From positions 221,977 through 285,976 of the forward strand of contig JADNRX010000029.1 in assembly GCA_015501595.1 (NCBI GenBank): 64,000 bases of DNA. The letters run 5' to 3'. Of this stretch, positions 11,370-23,293 are shown piece after piece. The translations under genes and the position numbers were made by a program. The notes below the pieces were generated by a model that saw only the letters and a program-made list of their open reading frames with translations, had not been told where the DNA came from and searched no databases. Within the stretch, counting starts at the first letter, position 1; each line of letters begins with the position of its first letter. This stretch comes from Hymenopellis radicata. Its lineage: Eukaryota; Basidiomycota; Agaricomycetes; Agaricales; Physalacriaceae.

Positions 11370-12568
11370 CTAGTACCTGGAGCGGGAACGAGAACGCCTG
11401 CTGTGGTGGTGGTGACGATGCTTTTTGTGTGACTTCACAACCACGACTTGTGCCGGCGGCGCACTAGACATGACGGTACCACCTGGATATGCCGTGCCCT
11501 GCATTGGGGCGCCGTAGGGAACAGACATGGACATGCTTCTGGTACGCCCTCCCATGGGAACGACCATTGGTACGCCGGATGCTTGGCCTGGATAAGGCGT
11601 TCCATAGCCTCCGGCCGGGTCAGATGCAGCATAGCCCCCAGCAGACATTGGGACGGGCATGCCTCCTCCTCCTCCGTACTGAGATCCGACATAGGATTGT
11701 CCAGGATACGATCCGGGCTGGCCGGGGTAGGAGCCCGGCTGTCCCATGTAGGAGCCTGCTTGGCCAGGGTATGGCGTTCCCATCATACCACCGGACGGCA
11801 TACCAACAGCGGATCCAGCCATAGATGGTACGTTAACGCGGTTGTACGAGGAAACGGAGAGAGATCGACGGCGCGAGCGCGAACGGCCTCGATGAGAATT
11901 CATGACATTGGTATCGTACATGTAGGGATCATAGTCAGAGCCATAACCGGAGCGTCCGCGGTATTCGTCATCGTTGTGGTCCCGACTCTACGAATTCGAG
12001 GTAAAAAAAATAGCAAGGATAAGCGGAGAAGATACCCACCCAGTAGAACAGAATGGAAGCCGTCATAGCTGCAGCTTCTGATGCGGTCTGCCGGGTGTAC
12101 GGATCCATGTTCAGTCTAGGCGTGTAGCTCAAGAGACGCGTCGCTAGAAGCGCGCGAATTAGAGGTGTAAACTCCAACTGCACGAAAAAGTACCTTCGGC
12201 GACAGCCAGACCAATGAGGCCTTCTCTCTGTCTTTCTGTCTCTCCACTGAGTGGTTCATAGATGGAGCTGTTGTGGATCCAAGTGCGATAGGCTTCGTAA
12301 GCAGCAGCATGGCCAATTTCGGGGGCCAAGAGAGTGTTCAACTCAGCCTAGAAATGACGAGTCAATAAAGCCGCGAGATGCAAACTGTTAAGCTTACCAG
12401 GCCACCGTATGCACGACGATGCCAGTGCCTGGCCTCGTGGATGCCTACACCAAGCCCCGCAGCTGAGGTGTAGTCGCGGAAGTCGCGGACTCTGTTCCAG
12501 GCTTGTCCATATAGATCACTTTGGATTGGAGGGGGTGGGATATGACGGGGCTGAGCTGGATAATACAT
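11370..12568 (-). CDS. CipC-like (DUF3759-type) protein with PGQ repeats and an SR/His-rich tail
   Basis: Four exons read MYYPAQPRHIPPPP (start 12568) to RRSRSRSRY (stop 11370-11372). The middle of the protein (APEIGHAAAYEAYRTWIHN, then REGLIGLAVAEATRLLSY, then ASEAAAMTASI) resembles the CipC/DUF3759 core, first known from concanamycin-induced proteins of Aspergillus and often stress-responsive in basidiomycetes; the biochemical function is unknown. The N-terminal exon is Pro-rich with AGLGVGIHEARHWHRRAYGGL. The last exon is unusual for the family: a SRGRSRSRRRSLSVSS patch, several YPGQ/GSYPGQPG repeats, a Gly/Met-rich part, and a C-terminal KSHKKHRHHHHSRRSRSRSR. That tail suggests phosphorylation or RNA association. 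The family call is by pattern only. Confidence 0.6.
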
Positions 12569-12845
12569 GGTGGGAGAAAAGGAAAGGCTTACAGATCGGG
12601 AGAGTGTGCATGGGCGCGGTAATAGTCAAGGCCACCCCCTTTGAGATGAGAGATCAGAAACGTGTAGAGTGTGTGAAAGGGAGCAACGAACAAGAAGGCT
12701 GCGGTTGAAAGGTGGGAGCTGGGGGTGCACCGAATTGGAACTAGAGAATGAATGGTAGATGGTAAGATCGAGGTAATCTGTTTAGGCAAAGACACAAGCC
12801 TGGTTTGTACCCCATCCTGGCACAGAGTGATAGTAAGAGTATGAC

Positions 12846-15800
12846 ATGGCTGATGGGATCCTTGCCGTCACGCCCTTTAATGGCGCGTTCAAGCGGATGA
12901 TGTCACCCTCTGCCACGCGACCCACTTCCATCATGGCCGGTACTTGCCCTGTCCTCTGTTCCTCCTCGTCCTCATTTTTTCTAGACTATGCCATCTTTGC
13001 CAGCGACGACTTTGACGCCAACGAATATGCCAACGCTGTGCTTGCCGGCGAGCAGTACGACGCGGTCCGCGTCCTTTCCTCGGCCAAGCTCGTCGCTCCG
13101 GAACCGTCTGCCAAAGAGGAAATATCTATCGCCATTTCAAAGCTGACGTTCGGAGTTGACGACGTCTCTAAGCAAATCAAGACTCTGGTAGGTATCTTTG
13201 GCTTACTTTCCAGCACCTGACCCGATTATAATCAGGTCACCAACCATCATCAAGACCTGTTATCCCAGGCTGCTAGCGCCAACGAACTATCTGGATCTTT
13301 GACATCTGTCCGCGCCGGTCTTACAGATCTCGACAACTCTCTCGAAAAGTTTGTACCGCGATTCATACCACTTCTCCAATTCTTACGCGCACCCGAGGCT
13401 ACGCGTCAAAGTCCGTGTTCCGTATCAATCCCTACAGGCCAATGTCTCTCGACTCCACAAACTCCATCAGGCATCTGAGGTTCTGCGTCGCACTTCCCGT
13501 TTCGTCACGCTTACACGTCGCCTCCAAGTTCAAATGGGGGACATGGACAAGGGCCAGATAGAAGACGATCGCTCAAACGCCCTCAACGGTCACACACTTG
13601 TACCGTTAGACGGATCTGATGGCAAAAGGTGGGAACAAGATGAAGATGCAAGGGAACGTACTATAGCCAAAGCGGCACTTAGTATAGCTGAACTCGGTTT
13701 GTGGACAAGACACCGCACTCCACACAACAGCTAATGACCGTCAGGATCTCTCATTGATGATGATATTCTTGATTCCGAATTTTCCGACAACAGCCCACGG
13801 ATATCTCTCCGCTCCGTGAACGTCGTAGCCGCCCACGTTCCCTATATCGAACAGGCACGAGAGATTGTGACCACGGAGATGCGAAATATGGTTCTAAGCG
13901 GTTTAACCAGTCTGGTAAGTGTATTTCCCAATCTTCTAAAGCTACTCACATGCGTGTTTAGAATCAATCCCTCCTCGCCTCCTCGCTGCAAACTGCGTAC
14001 AACCTCCGAATACTACCTGAACAAGTCCAAAGTCTCATCATTGACCTTTCGACTGCCATCGAAGATCAAATCCGAATGACCTTTGATCTAACCCAAATAT
14101 CAAAAGACGCTGCTGCTAAGGGTGAGTCCAAGTTTCCAGGTAATGCGTTAGTATTGATTTCCATTCAGAATCTCTAAATTCCCCGTCGTCTACCCTTTAC
14201 AAGTCGCGAGTTAGAACGGAACCGACGAACCTGACGGCTCCTCAGTGGACAGCTGCTCTCTGGTCGCACTTGGAGAATATGATTGAGCAAATGTCAAGTT
14301 GCTGTATAAAGGTGAGTGTCTCCTTACCGGTACACATCCTGCAACGTGCCCGGCCTGTCATGAACCGCCTTTGCCTGTTAGCTATAGCGTCTAGACGCAT
14401 GTTGATCCGTTGACCTAGGTATACACTTTGGAAAAAGTTCTCAAGTTGAAAAAGGATACTGTCACACAATCGGTGTTTCTGGACGAGGCTATGAAGGTAT
14501 TTGGGACCGGCTTCCCATATTCGAAATGAATTGCAAGTTGGGTCTAATACTATTCAGGTACTTGAAAACAAACCCAGTGCAACCTTTTGGACTTCATTGG
14601 CTCGGGCTTTGGAGAAGCACGCATGGGATGCAGCGAAATGTAAGATTTCACTTCCTGTGAGCGTCACCCACGCTGACGACGGCCTAGCGTCCACATTTCT
14701 CCAACAGACCTTGACCAACGGCTATCCTCGTCTATTACGATTATTTCACGAGTTCTTTGCTAAAATAGCTGTTCACACGGATACCACTTACATTCATTCG
14801 TATCAAAGGTAAGCTCTGCTTTGTACCCGCCACCACTTCCTGAAGCCCGCTAGTCCCGAGACAGTGTTGATTCTGCGGGCCTTGGTTAATTTTGAATCGC
14901 TGTATCTAACACGTTCGTCATCCAAACTGAACGAATCCGTCGGCCAAGCTTTCTCGGGTGGAAGCAGAACACCGCCGGGTATGAATGAAGGCATAAACAT
15001 CGCACGCACTGTCGCCAATGAACTGGACTCAGCCAGATTTGACCCCTTGCTGGTGAGGGCTGTCGCGAAGAATGCAACTTCTACTCTGGACATGATCCTG
15101 TCCAGATCGGAAGGCCTGGTAAGATTTCAGTTCTCGAGACGACCAGCCTTTCTGACTTGGATCAATGGGATAGGTATCACGAGACCGCTCAGCGCTCACA
15201 CTGGTCGGGCCAACCGCGACGCCACAGCAAATTATCAATGGCTCCCTCGCTACGTTCCTTTATCATGTTTGGTCGCGACTCTCTCAATTGGGTGAAGAAC
15301 ATAATGAAGCTGTATATAGCATAATCAAACCAAACGTTGAGGTGACTTTCAATTTCCGTCTCCTCGGCTTTTGTTGACGAAACACGGTAGAACATATGGG
15401 CGGCTTATGAACGGATCATAGACGATCTGACCACTGCTATTCGACGTGAATTGGGGTCGATCATCGCGAAGATACATCGTTTCGATTTTGGTCGTTCGGC
15501 AGACCCCATGGCAGGCATGGGGGGTGCCAGTCTTTACATGAAGGATCTTGTGGAGCGATTGGCTTTCATCAAGTCTGAAATACTCAGCAAGTTCTCCATT
15601 GGAGATGAAAAGAAAGCAAGGTTCGTTGAATCTTTTATCTTGTGGCTGAATTGAATCATTGATGATTCTGTTAGAGTGATGGATCTCGTCAAGTTCGTCA
15701 TCAAGACGTTTGTATTGCACGTATCAATCGTCAAGCCTCTGGGAGAAACCGGAAAGCTGCAGCTGACCAGTGATATGACTGAGTTGGAATTCGGGCTCAG

Positions 15801-16251
15801 CGCATTCTTGGTTGAAAGTCCCCAGGAAAAGAGGGGCGGAAATCTGGAATCTACCGGTGCAGACTACAAAATGCTACGTGCAATGCGGTAAGTCGACAGC
15901 TACATATTCGAGCATAGACTGACTATGATACACAGACCACTCTTGTTCCTAGATAGTCCCCAGTTAACCTCTCCTCAACATACAGCAGGTCTTCCGCCAT
16001 TGATAGTACTTCACCATATCCTCGTCCGTTCGCCCATACCTCTTGCCCACAGTCTTCATGGGTGGCAAGAATCTGAATATGTCCGATGGGTAGACGAGCA
16101 TACAGAGGAGGAGTCGTGGACTCTTATAGATGGTGTCTTGTCTCACTGGGAGAAAATACGCGATAGCGACGGCGCCAGTTCCGATGGCATGGAGTATGTA
16201 GACCTTGCACGAAAAGTTTTGGCTGAGGCAAGTGAAGGGGAGCGGATATAG
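12846..16251 (+). CDS. COG5: Conserved oligomeric Golgi complex subunit 5
   Basis: Subunit of lobe B of the COG tethering complex, which captures vesicles in intra-Golgi retrograde traffic. The N-terminal COG5 signature is clear: DYAIFASDDFDANEYANAV, HHQDLLSQAASANELSGSL, then VRVPYQSLQANVSRLHKLHQ and ASEVLRRTSRFVTLTRRLQ, the coiled-coil part of the family. Later exons (13740-16250) continue the helical body: EQAREIVTTEMRNMVLSGL, then DLSTAIEDQIR, and the C-terminal LIVLHHILVRS segment. More than ten short introns are inferred. Two in-frame starts are possible, 12846 and 12933; the second lies directly before an intron (donor GCCG|GTACTT) and would give the shorter MADYAIF start. The stop at 16249-16251 is only 76 bp before the next ATG on the same strand. 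Confidence 0.9.
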
Positions 16252-16327
16252 ATAAGATTACTGATTACGTACTTACATTGTCAACTTTTTGTGCCTCACA
16301 CAAGTTTTGACTCGAACGTTGACTTCG

Positions 16328-17497
16328 ATGGCGAGCCTTCTGTCGCTGCGCGCGCGTACAGCGTCGAGAGCGTTGTCGTCGACGCGTCTCTGGTCATCGA
16401 CTGTCCACCGGTGCAATGGCAACGACGGCGCACCTATTAAACCCCCTCAGCCGCCCAGGCCTATCGACGATTCGACCTCTGCGTTGGACTATAAAAGCGT
16501 GCAGCGGACTCGCCCGCCACCGCTGCCGGCGATGGACCTGCCGCGGTCAAGAACGGCGGAGGAGGCGGTCACCAATATTCTATACAATACGCCCCCGCCG
16601 AGCTTGCAACCATTCAAAAAGTGAGTCATATTTGTGTAGTCTCTGCTATGATGTTCACGAATAACATCCAGACATGTCCTAAACTGTCTCGTCCAGAACG
16701 AGCCGGGAGTGCTCTCGCGCGTGTCCGGTATCCTCGCGGGACGGGGCTTTAACATCGACTCGCTGGTCGTCTGCAGCACCGAAATCGCAGACCTCAGTCG
16801 TATGTGTATCGTTCTCAAGGGCCAGGACGGCGTCGTCGAGCAGGCGCGCCGGCAACTGGAGGATCTCGTCCGTGTTTTTCTCCTGTGTGCTGCGTTATCC
16901 ATCTCATCTTGTCCTAGGTCCCCGTATGGGCTGTCTTGGATTACACCAACACCAGGACCATCGAGCGCGAACTCCTCCTCGTCAAGGTGTCCATCCTCGG
17001 CCCGGAATACCTCGAAGATCAGCTCACCGGCGGCCCCTCACATCAGCCCCGCCAGCAAAGCTCGGCAGACCACCCGACCAAGCTCGAACGCGAAGCCGCC
17101 CTCGCCCACAACTTTGAACGCAGCGGTATCTCGGAATCGGCAAACGTTCCTCTTACGCCCTCTCAAGCTCTGAGGCTCAAGCATCAGCATCTCCATTCCA
17201 TTTCCGTGCTCGCCTCACAGTTTGGCGCGAAAATTGTCGATGTCAGTTCACACAGTGTGATTGTCGAGCTGACGGCAAAGACAAGTCGCGTCGAGGCATT
17301 CTTAAGTCTCGTCAAGCCGTTCGGTGTCCTTGAAGCTGCAAGAACAGGTAAGCTAATATCACGATTTCGGTGTACTTTACTCAGGTGTTGTAGGGCTCAT
17401 GGCTATGCCTCGTACGCCTCTTGACCGATCTGCGGAAGAGGATGCAGAGGATATTGTCAGTGACGTTGTCGACGCCAGTTTACTTCCTCCTGGTTAA
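16328..17497 (+). CDS. ILV6: Acetolactate synthase regulatory (small) subunit, mitochondrial
   Basis: Regulatory partner of Ilv2, the first shared enzyme of valine, leucine and isoleucine synthesis; it raises activity and confers valine feedback. The start MASLLSLRARTASRALSSTR is an Arg/Ser-rich mitochondrial transit peptide. The first ACT domain begins near residue 99 (HVLNCLVQNEPGVLSRVSG, then GRGFNIDSLVVCSTE). RTIERELLLVKVSILGPEYL and the ALS small-subunit C-terminal region follow (QFGAKIVDVSSHSVIVELTA, VKPFGVLEAARTG). Introns fall after FKK, after LEDL and after AARTG. The stop is at 17495-17497. ATG 16328 is preferred because the reading frame upstream lacks another ATG. An Arg/His/Gln-rich insert near 17030-17110 (HQPRQQSSADHPTKLER) is common in fungal versions. 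Confidence 0.95.
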
Positions 17498-17626
17498 TTT
17501 ATGGATGTCTTGTTTATCGCATAATGGAAAATGAACCTATGTTCAGCGTTTTCTGGAATCATGCCAATTCTGTCATTATTATTGTACATTCATATCCGTA
17601 TGTGCTGTGTAATTCTTGGGAATGAC

Positions 17627-19008
17627 TTATGCGTAACACAGAACCCTGTAGTTGTTGACGCGCTTCTCGGTGCCATCATACGGGATGAGAGCGCCTAGCC
17701 GAAATACATCAGTCCTGAAGATTTACTTGAACCTAAAATGCTGCATACCATCAAGCTTGCTGCTCGCTTTGCCCGGGTGGACGGCTCCATCGTATGGAGC
17801 GGCGGCAATGAACAGTGGAGTGCCATCAGCCTCACGACCACCGTCAACAGGCCTGGCACCTAAACCGTTCACGTCGAGTTTGCCGCTGACATCAACCCAC
17901 CGCAAACCACGCATGTCACCGACAAGGATCTCGTAGGTGTCCAACTAAAGATCAAGTTAGAGGGATTAATGCCAGAGAACACGGCGACTGACGTGAATCT
18001 CTTTGTGGGCATATCCAATGACAGCGCCCTTCTTGAAGACGTCAGAGGCCTTGCCGATTTCTGGATGATGGTGAGCATTTTGTGAGCCTGACGCGTGGCG
18101 TGTTCAACTTACGAACACCGCCCTGGAATGCGAAGGTGAGTGATGAAACTGCGAATCATAAAGACGCGGGATTTACCTCGTGGAATGCGCGACAAATGTA
18201 CAACGTCCATTCTTTCTCGCGACCAACAGAGATAGCTGATTGGGGAATATTCTTGCCCTTGTTGAGGAGCCAAGTAGCAGGCCCGCGGGGACCGTTGCGG
18301 TGGAAATCGTTGGTGCGTTGCTCGGCATCGTGCAACCAATTGGTGAGAGCCCAAGTCTGCGCTTTTTTCTGCAACTAGATCAGCGAGAGATCATTAACGG
18401 AAAGAAGGTCAATACCTCTTCCTCGCTCTTCTCGTGCTCGGAATACGCGTAATATCCGGCTCCAAGAAGGGCAATACCGCCTAGAAGACCTCCACCGATC
18501 TGTGAAATCCTTCATTGAATACCATGGGACACAGGTACGTGAACGGCCTTGACCTCGAGTTTCTTCTTGCGATCGTCGTCGAGATCGTACCAGTGCGTCT
18601 TGCGCTCTTGCTCGGTAGAAGCAGGCTGCTGAGGAGGAGGCGCGTTATAATCTATCGATTATTGAGCTTTTTGAACGCGAGAGCGGAAAGACATCTTACG
18701 TTGCTGCTTCTCGTCAGGACGGCACTCATTAGGATTGCCCTGTTGTTGCCATTGCTGAGGAGGGGGCTGCTGCCACTGCTGTTGGCCTTGGTTGTGGTCT
18801 TGGTCAGAAAGACGGCCCCAGAGAGCCGGGGTGACGGTCGGCGCCCAGTCAGACTGGGAGGTGTGGGGCTGGATGATCTTGTAGCGATGGCCTGTTAAGA
18901 AAAGTGTGAGTTGGACGCCGTGTGGCGCAATAGAGAGAGAGAGCCACCTTCGTACTCGACGATGTCGCCGTGGTTGTATGCAGTGCCGGGTTCCCAGTAT
19001 TGAGTCAT
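17627..19008 (-). CDS. CBM5/12 carbohydrate-binding plus DM9 (DUF3421) repeat protein
   Basis: Starts MTQYWEPGTAYNHGDIVEYE at 19008: residues 1 to about 45 are a chitin-binding-like CBM5/12 fold with its aromatic residues (YW, Y, W in SDWAPTVTPALWGRL). A Gln-rich linker follows, then THWYDLDDDRKKKLEVK, a Gly-rich hydrophobic segment (GGGLLGGIALLGAGYYAYSE) that could insert in a membrane, and two DM9-type blocks: EWTLYICRAFHEGG and SYEILVGDMRGLRWVDV to AAPYDGAVHPGKAS. The last exon gives GALIPYDGTEKRVNNYRVLC and the stop at 17627-17629. Known: DM9/DUF3421 modules bind mannose-type glycans in animals. Inferred: the fungal protein binds glycan through two module types. There is no N-terminal signal peptide. 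About eight exons; exact joins in 18000-18120 are uncertain. Confidence 0.8.
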
Positions 19009-20101
19009 GATGGTTGTTGGGAGAGACAAGACGCAGGCAGAGAGAGGTTAATATAGAATTGGAAGCCACCATTGCGTCACACCATCCGAACTGAGGACGG
19101 TACTTTGAGACAACGCGTGGATCGATATATCGATTGTGAACGTGTCAATCAAAGCCGGGCAGACGTCAATGTCGAACCCGTGGAACATGCGCATACGTAT
19201 GCAGATATGCGCGCATATGAAGTCAGGAACTGCATATACGACGGTCAACCGATATGCGCCGTATGCGCCTGCATATGCCAGTAACTGAGGGGAATATGCC
19301 CATCAAATTCTCGGCTGATGATTCCGTGAACACGTTGCCGCTCTGATCGCGCCGTGCGCCCTCGGGGCGGCCTCCCGTCGACAGCGTGAGGTGTGGCGTT
19401 GGGGAATTCCATGCGTGGTCACTGGTCAGCACTGTTGAGACTTGGAAATACCAACCTTGGACAGTGGTCCTTATTTCCAGCACTGGCTCTCTCAAGGCTC
19501 TCTGGCAATACACATATAAGTATTCATCTCATCGTCGGGACACAAGTCGTCGGGACACAAGTTAGTGTATCTTTGTACTTCAAATCATTGTTTTATTCCT
19601 ACCTAAGCATTATGCAGTCAAGCACTTAACCATCTAAGTAAAAACTCTGTAATTCACACAAATAGACGTAGTGCGTCGCGTTCGAAAACGTTACGACGAC
19701 GAGAGTGTGGGACGCAAGTGGGACGCGTCAGTTGCCGTAGCGCATCAATCCCGACCAGGGTCACAGGCAGGGTTCGTCTCGGGAACTCACTTTCAAACTC
19801 CGAAGTCGACTTTTCGCCATATGCACATATGCCGGCGCATATATATGCGCATACGGTATGCGCATACGTATGCGCATATATATGCGACTGTGCTACGGGT
19901 CAGATGTCCTCGGGCAGACACTAGGCTCCAAAGAAACGACAGTTATTGCCAAATCCAGGTACAAATCCTACGTATTCTCTAAATACAGTCCAACTACTAA
20001 ATATTAATATTACCAAGATACTTCTATGCGACAAAATGAGTGTTTGAAGATCCGTCAAGTGAGCATGTTAGTAAAGAGGATCCGATAAATAGCCAAGATG
20101 T
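19009..20101. other. 1.1 kb intergenic block rich in GCGCATA/TATGCGC palindromes
   Basis: No coding signal. It separates the start of the CBM-DM9 gene from the stop of the UBE3D-like gene. Two clusters of alternating purine-pyrimidine palindromes lie at about 19185-19281 and 19819-19886. A 15-bp direct duplication (GTCGTCGGGACACAA) lies at about 19534-19563. Confidence 0.6.
19176..19900. repeat. Candidate inverted-repeat element with subterminal GCGCATA palindromes
   Basis: The left edge ACCCGTGGAACATGCGCATA and the inverted right edge ACCCGTAGCACAGTCGCATA are alike, and both run into strings of ATGCGCATACGTATGC-type palindromes. The interior has no gene. This looks like a degenerate non-autonomous DNA element of about 725 bp, but no clear target duplication was found, so local palindrome expansion is an alternative. 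Confidence 0.4.
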
Positions 20102-23100
20102 TTAAGAACGACGCAACCACCCTACCTCTAGGCCGGTCATCGTACGCATGCTTTCGGGGTACGTCCTGTTACTCTCCCGAAGCAACGCAGCCAGCTGTCG
20201 GCAAACGTTCATGGGATAGAACAGATACTCCGCTTGCGGGAATCCAGGGTACTTGTCCAAGATACTACAGATCAACGCAAGTCAGACACCGAACACAAAC
20301 ATCACAAGTCGCCTCACGTTTTTAGATCCGCAGGTTCCTCAGACGGTCCAACCAGTTTGAAAAGAACTTTAGCGGCCTGCATACTCGCCGCCTTCGGTAA
20401 GGAATAGTGACTGCGGGTGGCGTAGGCCAACGGAATGCTCGGTTTGAACAGCCACATCTGCGGACAACGTCAGCTCAAATGAAGAGTGGAACAGTCACGA
20501 CGAACCAAAATTCTGGGTCGCTCATCTTCTTCGTCAAGAACGACGAATCGATATGAAGCATGAGCTTGCACAAACTCGGTCATGTCTTCGATCACAAAGG
20601 CAGATAACGGAGTTTGATTGGCCTAAAGGAAAGTTAGTCGGGACTAAATCACTAGATCTGTCAAACCTACTCAAATGTTGGGCTGACTGGTCGAATAGCG
20701 TACTTGAGCATCCGATAAACCATAGGCTTCCTTTCAGCACTCGAGGGAGACTCTTGGATCTTCCCACTACTGCTCCGCACAAACAGTGAACAGGGTGCCA
20801 ATCGTCTGCTCTCTAGAAAAATGCACAAGTCAGTAAAGAGGCAGACAGATGGGAAGGTAAGGTTAAATAAAAAAATTGTGTTCTCGAATGTAGCTCCCGA
20901 GACGTTAACCTCAAGGTCCCGAGAGTTGTTTAGATGAGCAACCGGGATCGCCGTTCATCTAGGACGCTTTGTATCAACTGATAAATCGCCTTCCGTCCAG
21001 AAACACACTCGTCCCAGTCGCCCCGAAAGCGTACATGTTACGATGGTTAACAGGACATCAACACGATCGTTGGTAGGACATCCAACGCCAGTCTTCTTGA
21101 TCGTCCGATGCAAAATGGAGATTGCGCGCACCTTTGAGGTAGCCGTTGAATGTATATTCGTCTTTGAGACTGCGGACTCGTCGAAAAGAATATAACTTCC
21201 CCCAACAAGAGCTTGACCGACCTCAGGCCAGAACCCTTTGCCATTTTTTCGCGACGTGTTCATGTAATTTCTGATCAGAGTGACACATCCAAGCATCAAC
21301 AAGTTCCTGCCAATGTTCCGAGGGTAAATCTCTGTACCGCGAGATCCTCGAGGAATGTATTACAGGAAGTGAACATGAAGCGCAGATGAATGACGTGGGA
21401 TTAGTGGCGGAGAGTTGTGTCGCGTCAAGAAGTGGAGCAGGCTGCGGTGGTGGGGCAGACACGGGGATGCTGGTGAGTTTGATCTCATAATGTCCACTCT
21501 GGACCTTGATGTCCTTCTTACCGGGAAGGACTCTTCCTGGGAGCGGTAATGGTAAGGAGGATTGATGACCACTTTTAATGATCAGGCGATCCCCTCCTTC
21601 AGAGGGTGTGTCGGGGAAGGAAGGTAGCACTTCTGCTTCGAGATCGACTCCAGGCATGGCGCCAGCGACGGACAAGAAGACAAGAACATGATGTAAACTT
21701 TCGTGATTTTCGGCAATATAATTAATTTCGAACTCCACTAGACAAAATCGTTAGATCAACAACGGCGTGTATTAAAAAGAAAGCACCTTTAGGCGTTGAC
21801 GACCTTGACGATTCCTTGGCCTTAGCGTCGTTCAGGTTAGACTTGGACGGCGATGGGCGTAACCAAGATAGCGACGGCGCAGACATACTGCGATCACGAT
21901 TCTTCTTCTTCGCGGTCAACCGTTTCAGTGTTCCGCCAGCAGCAACAGGAGGAAGAGACGCCGATGCGGATATAGGCGGAGCAATCAGGTCCGGCGGGGG
22001 AACATGTTTGACAAACTCGGGTAAAGTCATCATCGTAGTTGGATCCTGGGATCGCAGCATGTCTGGAATAGACTCCCGGATGAACTCCGGCAGTGTCAGC
22101 ATCGCGTTGGGATCTTTGGTTTTAGGCTGTAACACAGCGTCCTGGGAGTGCAACCTGCCAGAATTGGAATGTTCGGCTAGTTGGTCCACGAATGCAGCTC
22201 GTTTTGCTTCATCACGTTGCCGAGCACGCTCAAAACGCGTCTTCATACCACCTTCGACGATGACGGACTGATCCTTCAGCGTACGGTCAGTCGCCCGACC
22301 CAACATCTCGAAAATGTTTTCCAACTCCTGTACGTCTTTCTGCTTCTGTTTCCCTCGAGAAACGGATCCCTCTCTGCGGGCCTTCTCCATCTGCGCAAGC
22401 TTGCTGGACTTGAGCTCGACACGTTGATTATGCAACTGAGGAGCAACAAGGTAGAGCCGGTCAATAGCCATTGTTACAGCCTCGAAATCGAGTCTCATCT
22501 TCTCGTTCATAGACGAGTTAGGCAATGTGGGGGAGTGCGTCGCTTGAACAGGGTGGCTTTTCGAGGTGTCAAGCGATTCCCTCGACTGATAATCGTATTC
22601 CGGAGGTGTGTCGAACTCGTAGTCGGCACGGTCATACTGCGGGGGAAGGTGTTCGATGGCCATGCCTGTACGCTCTTTGCAGATGGCCACAACACTTTCT
22701 AGCTCCTCGTCAATTTTGGACCAAAGTAAGGCTGTCTCTACCGCAAGAACAGCAGGCGATCCAGGAGGTAATATGTCGCGTTTTCGCTCGACTTGGAGGT
22801 CACTGAGCTGGCGCTTGAGCGTGTCGTACATGTTGTCTGTGGTTAAGGAATCCACAGACGCCCAAGATTGGGGGATTCCGAGTCGTTGGGGAGAATGAAG
22901 GGAAGAAAGTCTATTAAGATGGGATAGGAGAGAAACGAGCGATTTAGCCAGTCTGGCATCGCCGGTATCTAGCGACGATGATAGACTGTCGATGCGGGTG
23001 TTGAGCTCACGAAGGAGGTCAGAATCTGAATCAGAACTGGTGAGTTCGAGCATCAAGTCTGGGCCATCACGAGTACGGAGATTCGAGACGAGCGTCTGTA

Positions 23101-23293
23101 GTGCTGACGATGATGACTCGGCTTCCGTGCTTGTTGACGCTGCGTGGGGTGCTGTTGGCATCGAATGGCGACGATCTGGAACGATGGGATTCCATCTCGA
23201 TGGCGCGGACAGCAGATTGTTGAGGGTCATCAGACACGACCTTTCCACGAATGCAATAGACGGCAGGAGCTCCTGCAGAATGAATGAGTCCAT
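20102..23293 (-). CDS. UBE3D: UBE3D/HECT-like E2-binding E3 ligase with long N-terminal extension
   Basis: Homologue of UBE3D (E3D; HECT_2 family), which binds E2s of the UBE2C type. Exon 1 (23293 to about 21787) encodes an unrelated Ser/Pro-rich, partly helical region of about 505 residues. An intron (acceptor GTCTAG near 21737) joins it to the HECT_2 part: VLVFLSVAGAMPGVDLEAEV, TSFICASCSLPVI, YRDLPSEHWQELVDAWMCH, GFWPEVGQALVGGSYILFDE, MVYRMLKYAIRPVSPTFE, TPLSAFVIEDMTEFVQAHA, MWLFKPSIPLAYATRSHYSL, KYPGFPQAEYLFYPMNVCR and the final TMTGLEVGWLRRS (stop 20102-20104). Oddities: the frame shifts by one base at an A6 run (plus-strand T6, 21244-21249) and again near 20757 inside the CxC-AVVGR zinc-ligand block. 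About 330 bp between those blocks reads as a long intron or insert. It is either an assembly problem or a decaying gene. Confidence 0.75.

Noticed and set aside
11448..12068. 206-codon plus-strand frame opposite the CipC-like gene
   Set aside because: Antisense shadow of the repeat-rich last exon; Arg/His/Gly composition follows from reading PGQ repeats backwards.
19534..19563. 15-bp tandem duplication as a minisatellite
   Set aside because: Only two copies; recorded as a local duplication, not a repeat array.
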